DNA from: Corallococcus silvisoli
GTDB taxonomy: Bacteria > Myxococcota > Myxococcia > Myxococcales > Myxococcaceae
Assembly (NCBI RefSeq): GCF_009909145.1
Contig: NZ_JAAAPJ010000009.1
Span: 310,001 to 374,000, forward strand
Length of the DNA stretch: 64,000 nt
Reading direction: 5' to 3'
Shown: piece after piece, positions 1 through 7,090 of the stretch
Numbering within the stretch: position 1 is the first letter of the stretch
Layout: each line of letters begins with the position of its first letter
Notes under the pieces: model-generated
Databases searched by the model: none
What the model was told of the DNA's origin: nothing
Seen by the model: the letters and a program-made list of their open reading frames with translations, nothing else
Made by a program: the position numbers and the translations under genes

Positions 1-6
1 GGCGAG

Positions 7-549
7 GTGGATGCCCAGTGCACCCGCTGCAAGATGAACCTGGCGCATACGATTCTCGCGATGGTGGGCCCCAAGATCGTGCGCGTCCGCTGCAACACGT
101 GCGGCGGGGACCACGCGTTCCGGGGCGCGCCGGGCGCCACGGATCGCCCCACGAAGACGTCCACGACCCGGGCGCCGCGCGCCGCCTCCTCCGGCACGAC
201 CCGCGCGGAGAAGGTGGTCATCTCCTTCGACGAGCAGCTGGCGGGCAAGGACATCGCGAGCGCCCCCAAGTACAGCCCCAAGGACACCTACAAGGTGGAC
301 CAGGTCATCCACCACCCGACGTTCGGCGTGGGCCTGGTGACCGCGGTGCGCGGCGACAAGGTGGACCTCACCTTCCGCTCCGACACCAAGACGCTGGTGC
401 ACGGCCGCGGTGGACCGCAGACGGACAAGCCCGTCTTCAGCCCCCCGACGAACAAGCACACCGGCCCCGCGGACAAGCCCATGGCCGAGCCGCCTCCGGA
501 CCTGGACGCCGACGACGCGGCTGAGACTTCCCTGCCTTCCGGGGATTGA
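7..549 (+). CDS. Zinc-ribbon protein with C-terminal SH3-like (CarD/UvrD-tail-like) module
   Basis: The N-terminus has two Cys pairs (CTRC near residue 5, CNTC near residue 30), a zinc-ribbon arrangement. Residues about 95-135 read YKVDQVIHHPTFGVG followed by VDLTFRSDTKTLVHG. This resembles the small beta-barrel module of CarD/UvrD-tail-type proteins (H-x-x-F-G-x-G-x-V then a hydrophobic strand ending in L-V-H). The linker is Thr/Ala/Arg-rich and the tail Pro/Asp-rich. A nucleic-acid or protein-binding role is inferred from these modules only. The first in-frame start visible is GTG at 7. The window begins just upstream, so the true start may lie outside. It ends 29 bp before the next probable start. 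Confidence 0.7.
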   Translation: MDAQCTRCKMNLAHTILAMVGPKIVRVRCNTCGGDHAFRGAPGATDRPTKTSTTRAPRAASSGTTRAEKVVISFDEQLAGKDIASAPKYSPKDTYKVDQVIHHPTFGVGLVTAVRGDKVDLTFRSDTKTLVHGRGGPQTDKPVFSPPTNKHTGPADKPMAEPPPDLDADDAAETSLPSGD

Positions 550-578
550 CCCGGAGGCCGGAGCGGCGGTCAACTGGG

Positions 579-2009
579 ATGCGGGTTTCCCGCATGCGTC
601 CGCCGCTCCTCTTCGCCGTTTCGCTTCTGCTGCTGGGTGCCGCCGTGGCGCGGGCGGAACCGCCGGAAGTGGAGGCGACCCCCGGGCGCGTGGTGCTCGG
701 GAGGGATGCCCAGGTCCAGGTGCGGGTCCGGGTGCCGGATGGCGCCGGCCCCGTGCGCGCGGCGGCCTCCTCTGGCACCTGGTCCGCGACGCGGCTGGAA
801 GGCGGCGCCGAGCGCGTCTTCCTCTGGACGCCCCCGAAGGTGCGCTACCCGCTGTGGGCGGTGTTGGTGTTCTGGGTGGAGGGCCCCCGCGCGCCGGAGC
901 TCACCACCGTGCGGTTGCCGCTGCTGGGCCGCACCACGCTGGACGTGTCCACCGCTCCAGGCGCGGAGGTGGTGGTCGCGGTGGGCGAGGCTCGCTTCGG
1001 CCCGGTGAAGGCGGACGCGCGCGGCCGGGCGCAGGTGCCCGTGGAGGTGCCTCCGGATGCACGGGAGGCCCGCGTGCTCGCGACGCGGGGGACGCTCACC
1101 ACGGATCGCCGGGCCCCCCTGGAGGTGCCCTCGGAGCACCCGCTGGTCGCCGCCCTCACACCGGAGCCGCTTCCGTCCGACAGGGGCGGCTGGCTGATCG
1201 TCGCGGGCCCGGAGGGTCCGGTGCGGTCCTCCGACCTGGCCGTCACCGCGAAGGGCGCCACGCTCACGGGGATGCCTTCATCGGAGCGCCCCCTCTTCAC
1301 GGTGAAGCCTCACGCCAACGCGACGGAGGTGTCCGTCGCCGTGCGTTGGCGCGACGCGGCTGACGTGGACGCGGTGCGACTGCGCGCGGGCGTGCTGCCG
1401 GGTGAGCCCCGCGCCCCGGAGCCGGTGGAGGTCAAGGCACCCGCGTCCCCTGCCCCGCTCCCCGCGACCGCGCGGTCGCACGGTGTGGGCGAACGGACGT
1501 CGTTGTTCCTGCTGGGAGGGGCCGCGTTCGCGAGTGGCGCCAACCGCGGACCGCTCCTGGGGCTGGGGGTCGCGGTGCCGCTGCCGGTGTGGAACGAACG
1601 GCTGGCGGTGGAGGCGGAGGTGGGCCTGCGTCACGCGAAGCTCGATGGGCAACAGGGCACCACCGACGTGCACTCGCGCGTCTGGGGGCTTCCCGTGCTT
1701 CTGTCCGCGCGCGTCACTCTTTTCCACCAGAGGTCCTTCAGACTGGACGGCCGTGCAGGCGGTGGCGTGCTGGCGTTCCGCCATCGCCTGTCGACGGGAG
1801 CATCTGCGACCGGGGCCGTCTTTTCTGACGTGGTGGATGAGCGCAGAGTGGGCGCCATGGGTTTCCTGGCCGCGCAGGGAGCGTATGACCTGGGTCGATG
1901 GAGCGTCCTCACGGAGCTGCGCGCCGCGCTGGCGCCGGTGAACACGGATTCGGTGCGCGCCGAGCTTGGAGGCGTGTCCGTGTCCGCGGGGCTGAGGTTC
2001 ATTCCGTGA
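579..2009 (+). CDS. Exported protein with C-terminal outer-membrane beta-barrel-like region
   Basis: The frame is open from 546, but the signal peptide starts at ATG 579 (or ATG 594, MRPPLLFAVSLLLLG) and is probably cleaved after ARA. The first 280 or so residues contain Ig-like beta strands with repeated Val/Ala-rich segments. A Pro/Ala linker follows. The last 170 or so residues alternate polar and hydrophobic residues, contain Gly-rich turns (LFLLGGAAFASG, GRAGGGVLAFRH) and end in SVSAGLRFIP. A terminal aromatic or hydrophobic strand like this is typical of outer-membrane barrels. No enzymatic motif was recognised. The stop overlaps the next start (TGATG), so the two are probably co-translated. 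Confidence 0.7.
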   Translation: MRVSRMRPPLLFAVSLLLLGAAVARAEPPEVEATPGRVVLGRDAQVQVRVRVPDGAGPVRAAASSGTWSATRLEGGAERVFLWTPPKVRYPLWAVLVFWVEGPRAPELTTVRLPLLGRTTLDVSTAPGAEVVVAVGEARFGPVKADARGRAQVPVEVPPDAREARVLATRGTLTTDRRAPLEVPSEHPLVAALTPEPLPSDRGGWLIVAGPEGPVRSSDLAVTAKGATLTGMPSSERPLFTVKPHANATEVSVAVRWRDAADVDAVRLRAGVLPGEPRAPEPVEVKAPASPAPLPATARSHGVGERTSLFLLGGAAFASGANRGPLLGLGVAVPLPVWNERLAVEAEVGLRHAKLDGQQGTTDVHSRVWGLPVLLSARVTLFHQRSFRLDGRAGGGVLAFRHRLSTGASATGAVFSDVVDERRVGAMGFLAAQGAYDLGRWSVLTELRAALAPVNTDSVRAELGGVSVSAGLRFIP

Positions 2010-2821
2010 TGCGACGGGGCCTGGGATGGGGACTGGTGGCGCTCGCGTGCGCATGTCCAGGCAGCCCCGAATCGCTGCCTCCGCCCACCATCCTCTCGGT
2101 GGAGCCGGATGCGCTGCCGGTCAACACGCGGGGCGCCCTCACCGTGACGTTCGACGCGCGCTACCCGGTGGCCGTGGACTACGGCGCGAAGACAGTGGAC
2201 GCGCGGAGGGTCTCGGGCAGCGTCTGGGTGGATGGACGGGAAGCGGAGCCGAGTCGCTTCGATCCCGAGGGCATCGCGATCGTGAGCGTGCCTCGCGGCC
2301 TGGGCGTGGGCGAGCACCCGGTGCTGTTGCGTCTGGATGATGGGCGGGAGGCCATGGCCCCCAAGCCGCTCGTCCTCTACCCGCCCGGGCAGGGCAAGGC
2401 GGACCCGGACGACGCGGGCGTGCTGGTGGCGAGAGACGCGGGGCCCGTCGAAGAGGATGCCGGCTCCGACGCCGGGGACGGCGGCGCACGGGACGCGGGC
2501 CCTGGACCGGATGATCCGATCCGCGAGGGCGACATCACGGGGTTCAGCTTCGACGCCATCGAAGGCACGCGCACGAGCCGTCAGGGCTTCGCCATCACCG
2601 TGCGGGCGGAGGGCCCCCGGGCCATGCACTTCGATGGCTCCGTGGAGCTCACCGCGTCGCGCGGCACGGTGTCACCTCCGAAGATTGGCCCCTGTGACGA
2701 CGGCGTGTGCACCGCGACCATCGTCATGGACGCGCCCGCTGGCAACGTGAGGCTCTTCGCGCTGGACGCCTTCGGCGCCACGGGAGAGTCCAACACCTTC
2801 AGGCTGGAGCCCTCCAAGTAG
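2009..2821 (+). CDS. Lipoprotein with IPT/TIG-like domain
   Basis: ATG 2009 overlaps the stop of the preceding gene. The N-terminus MRRGLGWGLVALACACPG carries a lipobox-like LACAC, so an outer-membrane or periplasmic lipoprotein is likely. Residues about 25-110 (PTILSVEPDALPVNTRGALTVTF) resemble IPT/TIG beta-sandwich domains found in cell-surface proteins. An Asp/Ala/Gly-rich linker (DAGPVEEDAGSDAGDGG) follows, then a second beta-rich domain. Such DAG linkers recur in secreted proteins across this window (48 kb, 63 kb). No enzymatic motif is visible. It ends 16 bp from a convergent pseudouridine synthase gene. Confidence 0.72.
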   Translation: MRRGLGWGLVALACACPGSPESLPPPTILSVEPDALPVNTRGALTVTFDARYPVAVDYGAKTVDARRVSGSVWVDGREAEPSRFDPEGIAIVSVPRGLGVGEHPVLLRLDDGREAMAPKPLVLYPPGQGKADPDDAGVLVARDAGPVEEDAGSDAGDGGARDAGPGPDDPIREGDITGFSFDAIEGTRTSRQGFAITVRAEGPRAMHFDGSVELTASRGTVSPPKIGPCDDGVCTATIVMDAPAGNVRLFALDAFGATGESNTFRLEPSK

Positions 2822-2837
2822 CTGTCGCGCGGACGCT

Positions 2838-3539
2838 TCACCCGGCCGCGCGCAGCAACTCCAGCGTGCGCAGCAGGTCCTCGGGCAATGGGGCATCCAC
2901 CGCGCGCGCGGGCACCCCGGGCAGCGCGGGCCACTCCACGCGCGCGGCGTGCAACGGCGTGCGTGCCAGCACCTCGCGTGTCCCCTGCCCTCCCAGGTCG
3001 GCCTCGGTGAGCGGGGCCTCGCGGCCGTACTGGTGATCCACCAGCAACGGGTGCCCCAGCGACAGCAGGTGCACGCGAATCTGATGCGTGCGCCCCGTCT
3101 CCGGCTCCGCCTCCACCAGCGAGGCCCGCGCGAAGGTCTCCACGGGGCGGACGCGCGTGCGCGAGGGCTTCGCGTCCGGCTCCTCCGGCTTCGCCACGCG
3201 CATGCGGCCCTTGCGGCCGGCCACCAGCGGCGCGTCCACCCACTGGGGCGCCTCCAGCCGGCCCTCCACCAGCGCCCGGTAGCGCTTGCGCACCTTGCCC
3301 GTCTCGAAGGCCTGGGACAGCGCGCGGTGCACGTCCGCGTCGAGCGCGAAGACGAGCGCGCCGGAGGTGTCCCGGTCCAGCCGGTGCACCACGTACACCT
3401 TGCGGCCCCGCTCCGCCTCCAGCGTGTCCCGCAGGCTCGGGCCGCCCTCCCGGCCGGGGATGACGAGCACCCCGGCCGGCTTGTCCACCACCAGCACGCC
3501 CGCGCCTTCGAAGAGGACTCGGGGAGAACCCCCGCTCAT
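2838..3539 (-). CDS. RluA-family pseudouridine synthase
   Basis: A protein of 233 aa. It carries the RluA-family catalytic motif HRLDRDTSGALVFA (the Asp of HRLD is the nucleophile) and the later motif PETGRTHQIRVHL. It isomerises uridine to pseudouridine in rRNA or tRNA; the substrate cannot be told from sequence. There is no S4 domain. The reading frame continues upstream to 4736, but that part is the shadow of the peptidase gene. The start is ATG at 3539, overlapping the upstream stop (ATGA), so translation is probably coupled to the M16-like gene. It is the last gene of the minus-strand run that begins near 9695. Confidence 0.9.
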   Translation of the reverse strand: MSGGSPRVLFEGAGVLVVDKPAGVLVIPGREGGPSLRDTLEAERGRKVYVVHRLDRDTSGALVFALDADVHRALSQAFETGKVRKRYRALVEGRLEAPQWVDAPLVAGRKGRMRVAKPEEPDAKPSRTRVRPVETFARASLVEAEPETGRTHQIRVHLLSLGHPLLVDHQYGREAPLTEADLGGQGTREVLARTPLHAARVEWPALPGVPARAVDAPLPEDLLRTLELLRAAG

Positions 3540-5029
3540 TCGTAGTCCGACGCCGGCACGACGGTGATGGGGCCCAGCCCCTCCAGCAGCGGCTTGACCT
3601 CCGACGCCTTGCCCAGCACGACGATGACCGGCCGGTCCGCGAACGCGTACTTCTTCGACACCCGCGCCACGTCCTTGGGGGTCACCGCGCGGAGCCGGTC
3701 GCGGAACTTCTCCACCCAGTCGTCGCCCAGTCCATGGATGCGCATGTCCGCGATGACGGAGGCCACGGACTCGTTGGTCTCCGTGCGCAGCGGGTACAGG
3801 CCCGCCAGGTAGCTCTGCGCGTCCTTCAGCTCGCGCGGCTTGAGGCCGCCGTCGCGCACGCCGTGGATCTCCTTCAGCGCCACGTCGATGATCTCCCGCG
3901 TGGACGCCGTCTTGGTGAACGTGGACAGCCCGAACACACCGCCCGCGCTCATCGTGTCGAAGTAGGAGCTGACGCCGTAGGTGAGCCCCCGGTTGACGCG
4001 GATCTCGTTCATCAGCCGCGACGTGAAGCCGCCGCCCAGCGCGATGTTCATCGCCGTGGCCGGGAAGTAGTCCTCGTGGCCCAGCCAGAAGCCCGGCCCT
4101 CCCAGGCGCACCTGGGACTGCGTCTGGTCCGGCTTGTCCACCAGCAGCACCTGCCCCGCCCTGGCCAGCGGCTCCTGCTTGCGCGGCAGCTCCGGCGGCG
4201 TGTCCGGGCCCCCCGTCCAGCCAGCGAAGGCGCGCTCCGCCTCCGCGGCCACCGTCTCCGGGGCGAGCGCGCCCACCACCGTGAGCAGCGACACGCGCGG
4301 CCCCATGCGCTCGGCGTGGAAGCGCACCACGTCCTCGCGCGTGAAGGTGGACACGGTGCGCTTGATGCCGCCCAGGTCGCGCCCGTACGGATGCTCGCCC
4401 CACATGGCGCGCGTGAAGGCGCGGTCCGCGATGGAGGACGGGTCGTCCAGGTCGTTGGCGAACTGCGCCAGCGCGCGCTCCCGGGCGTCCACCACCTCCT
4501 GCTCCGGGAACGTGGGCTCGCGCACCACCTGCCCCAGCATGTCGAGCATCGCGGAGAAGTGCTCCGCGGGCGTGGTGAGGTAGACGGACAGCACGTCCTC
4601 GTTGACGCCCGCGTAGAGGCTGGCGCCCACGAACTCCACGGCCTCGCTGATGCCGTCGGCGTCCAGGCGCTTCGTGCCCCGGCGCAGCAGGCGCGCGGTG
4701 AAGTCCGCCAGGCCGTCCTTGCCCTGAGGATCCCACGCGCCGCCCGCGCGCATGACCAGCCGCACCGACACCAGCGGCAGCGGCCCCCGCTCGGCGGCGA
4801 TGACCTTGAGGCCCGTGGACGTGGTGCTCTCGTGCAGCGCGGGCAGCTTCAGCTCACCGGTGGCGGCGGACTTCGGCGCCGGGACGACCTTGAGCTTTCC
4901 CCTGGCGCGGGCCGGGGCGGCCTTGCGGACCTGCGCGACCTTCTTGCGCGCGGCCGTGGCTTGTTTGCGCACGGCCTTGGCGGCCTTGCGGACGGTGTTC
5001 TTCACGGAGGCGATCTTTCGGGAAGCCAT
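3536..5029 (-). CDS. M16-family peptidase-like subunit lacking the zinc motif, with histone-H1-like N-terminus
   Basis: A protein of 497 aa with the M16 (pitrilysin / mitochondrial processing peptidase) fold. Strands such as STGLKVIAAERGPLPLVSVRLVMRAGG and the C-terminal half around VNRGLTYGVSSYF are typical. Where active members have HxxEH, this one reads GLADFTARLLRRGT, so it should not bind zinc or cleave by itself. The gene 30 bp upstream encodes the HxxEH partner, matching the active/inactive pairing known for bacterial M16B heterodimers. The first 47 or so residues are Lys/Arg/Ala-rich (KAAKAVRKQATAARKK), like histone H1 or AlgP tails, which is unusual for this family. Confidence 0.88.
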   Translation of the reverse strand: MASRKIASVKNTVRKAAKAVRKQATAARKKVAQVRKAAPARARGKLKVVPAPKSAATGELKLPALHESTTSTGLKVIAAERGPLPLVSVRLVMRAGGAWDPQGKDGLADFTARLLRRGTKRLDADGISEAVEFVGASLYAGVNEDVLSVYLTTPAEHFSAMLDMLGQVVREPTFPEQEVVDARERALAQFANDLDDPSSIADRAFTRAMWGEHPYGRDLGGIKRTVSTFTREDVVRFHAERMGPRVSLLTVVGALAPETVAAEAERAFAGWTGGPDTPPELPRKQEPLARAGQVLLVDKPDQTQSQVRLGGPGFWLGHEDYFPATAMNIALGGGFTSRLMNEIRVNRGLTYGVSSYFDTMSAGGVFGLSTFTKTASTREIIDVALKEIHGVRDGGLKPRELKDAQSYLAGLYPLRTETNESVASVIADMRIHGLGDDWVEKFRDRLRAVTPKDVARVSKKYAFADRPVIVVLGKASEVKPLLEGLGPITVVPASDYE

Positions 5030-5059
5030 ACAGGGAGGGGGTTTCCTCGCGGCGCGCTG

Positions 5060-6397
5060 TTACGCGTCCACGTCGTCGCCGGGCTCGTTGGCGCCAGCGT
5101 CGGGATGGAGGGTGACCACCGAGCGGCGCTCGGGGGCGAAGTACTTCGCGGCCACGGCCTTCACCTGCTCCGCCGTGACGGACGCGTAGAAGGTCGGCAG
5201 GGACAGGCCCTCGCGCCAGTCGCCCAGCAGGGCCTCGTAGTGGCCCAGGGCGTGGCCCCGGCCGCTGTTGGTGGACAGCTCGCGCAGGTGGTCCGCGCGC
5301 AGGTTGTTCTTCGCCTTCTGAAGTTCCTTCTCGGTGACGCCGTCGCGCGTGAGCTTCTCCAGCTCCGCGTACAGCAGGCCCTCCACCTGGGCCGGATCCG
5401 ACTCGGGCTTGAGCTCCAGGTAGAACAGGATGGTCCCCGGGTCGATGCGCCAGCTCCAGTCGAGCATCACCGACACGGCGGCCTTCTGGTCATACACCAG
5501 GGACTTCACCAGCCGACTGCCCTCGCCCTTGGTGAGGATGTACTGGACCACGTCCAGCACCAGCGTGTCCTCGCTGCTGGCGGCGGGGCCCCGGTAGCCG
5601 ATCATCACGGACGGCGACTGCGCGGGGTGGCGCACGATGGCGCGGCGCTCGCCCTTCTGCTCCGGCTCCGCGTTGAGCACGGGGGCGGGCGAGGGACCGC
5701 GCGGGATGCCGCCGTAGTAGCGGCGCACCAGCGCGAGCGTCTTCTTCGGGTCGATGTCCCCGACGATGTAGAGCACCGCGTTGTTGGGCGCGTAGTACGT
5801 GCGGAAGTACTCCTGGCAGTCCTCGCGGGTGATGTTCTCGATGTCCGCCATCCACCCGATGACCGGCCAGCGGTACGCGTGCGCCTTGTAGACGAGCGTG
5901 CCCAGCTCCTCGTCCATCATGCCGGGGATCTCATTGTCCACGCGGACGCGGCGCTCTTCCTTCACCACCTCGCGCTCGCGGGTCAGCGTCTCCTGGGAGA
6001 TGCGCAGCGAGCGCATCCGGTCCGACTCCAGGTCCAGCACCGTCTCCAGGGCGTCGGCGGAGAAGTCGTCGTAGTACACCGTCATGTCGTTGGACGTGTA
6101 CGCGTTGGAGCGGCCGCCGTTCGACTCGAGCGTCTTGTCGAACATCTTGGGGCCGTACTTCTTGGCCCCGTTGAACATCATGTGCTCGAACAGGTGGCTG
6201 ATGCCCGTGATGCCGGGGCGCTCGTTGCGGCTGCCCACCTGGAAGAAGGTGTAGAGGCTGACGACCGGGGCCTGGTGGTTCGCCAGCAGGCGGACCTTGA
6301 GGCCGTTGGGCAGCGTTGCCTCGTGAACGTCGAAGAGGGCGGCGAGGGTGGGGTCCACCGCGCGCACGGCGGAGGACCGCGGGGATGCCTTGGACAT
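5060..6397 (-). CDS. M16-family zinc metallopeptidase, catalytic subunit
   Basis: A protein of 445 aa. The inverted zinc motif HLFEH is at residues 68-72, and the downstream Glu-rich helix REREVVKEERR supplies the third zinc ligand region. Both are hallmarks of M16 peptidases. The C-terminal half repeats the fold (GDIDPKKTLALVRRYYGG; SRLVKSLVYDQKAA). No signal peptide is seen, so it probably acts in the cytoplasm or needs another export route. It most likely forms a heterodimer with the non-catalytic subunit encoded immediately downstream. Its start lies 27 bp after the stop of the NarL-type regulator. Confidence 0.92.
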   Translation of the reverse strand: MSKASPRSSAVRAVDPTLAALFDVHEATLPNGLKVRLLANHQAPVVSLYTFFQVGSRNERPGITGISHLFEHMMFNGAKKYGPKMFDKTLESNGGRSNAYTSNDMTVYYDDFSADALETVLDLESDRMRSLRISQETLTREREVVKEERRVRVDNEIPGMMDEELGTLVYKAHAYRWPVIGWMADIENITREDCQEYFRTYYAPNNAVLYIVGDIDPKKTLALVRRYYGGIPRGPSPAPVLNAEPEQKGERRAIVRHPAQSPSVMIGYRGPAASSEDTLVLDVVQYILTKGEGSRLVKSLVYDQKAAVSVMLDWSWRIDPGTILFYLELKPESDPAQVEGLLYAELEKLTRDGVTEKELQKAKNNLRADHLRELSTNSGRGHALGHYEALLGDWREGLSLPTFYASVTAEQVKAVAAKYFAPERRSVVTLHPDAGANEPGDDVDA

Positions 6398-6424
6398 AGG
6401 TGCCCCACCGTAACCACGGCGGGG

Positions 6425-7090
6425 CTAGAGATCCACGACACCTTCACGCAGGGCCCTCACCACCGCGTCCACATGGGAGTTGACGCCCATCTTCCGGTAG
6501 ATATGCGACAGGTGCGTGCGCACCGTGCGCCGCTCCAGCGTCATCACCTGCCCCACCTCCGCGTTGGACAGGCCCTTGGCCACGTAGCGCAGCACGTCCA
6601 GTTCGACGGCCGTCAGCCCCCAGGGCAGCTCGGCGGGCTTCTGGGCGGGCTTGGACTGGACGGACTGGAAGTAGTTCCAGAAGCGGCGCGCGATGATGGG
6701 CTCCAGCACGGTGCCGCCGTCCATGACCTCCTGGATGCCGGAGCGGATCTTCTCCGGCCCCACCCGCTTCACCAGATACCCGGACGCGCCGGCCTGGATG
6801 GCCTCGTAGACCTTCTGCTCCTCCTCGAAGGACGTGAGGATGAGGATCTCCACCTCCGGCGCGCGGCGCTTGACCTTCTGGGTCACCTGGATGCCGTTGA
6901 GGCCGGGCAGCTCCAGGTCCAGGAGCACGAGCTGGGGGCGCTCCCGGACGATGTCCTCCACGGACTGCTCGCCGTCCTGGGACGTGCCCACCACCTCCAG
7001 CTCCGGGAAGGTGCTCAGCACCTTGACCAGGTTGCGAAGCAGCTGCGGCTGGTCCTCGACGACGAAGATGCGCGTGCGCTCCACGGTCAC
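6425..7090 (-). CDS. NarL/FixJ-type response regulator
   Basis: A protein of 221 aa. The N-terminal receiver has the acidic pair VVEDQ, the phosphoacceptor in LLDLELPG and the switch Lys in YLVKRVG. The C-terminal LuxR-type helix-turn-helix reads LTAVELDVLRYVAKGLSNAEVGQVMTLERRTVRTHLSHIYRKMGV. The start overlaps the stop of the pseudokinase gene (ATGA), which suggests coupled synthesis. No histidine kinase lies next to it, so its phosphodonor is either unlinked or its activity depends on the pseudokinase. DNA targets are unknown. Confidence 0.92.
   Translation of the reverse strand: MTVERTRIFVVEDQPQLLRNLVKVLSTFPELEVVGTSQDGEQSVEDIVRERPQLVLLDLELPGLNGIQVTQKVKRRAPEVEILILTSFEEEQKVYEAIQAGASGYLVKRVGPEKIRSGIQEVMDGGTVLEPIIARRFWNYFQSVQSKPAQKPAELPWGLTAVELDVLRYVAKGLSNAEVGQVMTLERRTVRTHLSHIYRKMGVNSHVDAVVRALREGVVDL

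Noticed and set aside
3540..4736. Upstream extension of the pseudouridine synthase frame
   Set aside because: It overlaps the M16-like gene in another frame. The RluA domain begins at ATG 3539, which overlaps the peptidase stop by ATGA.
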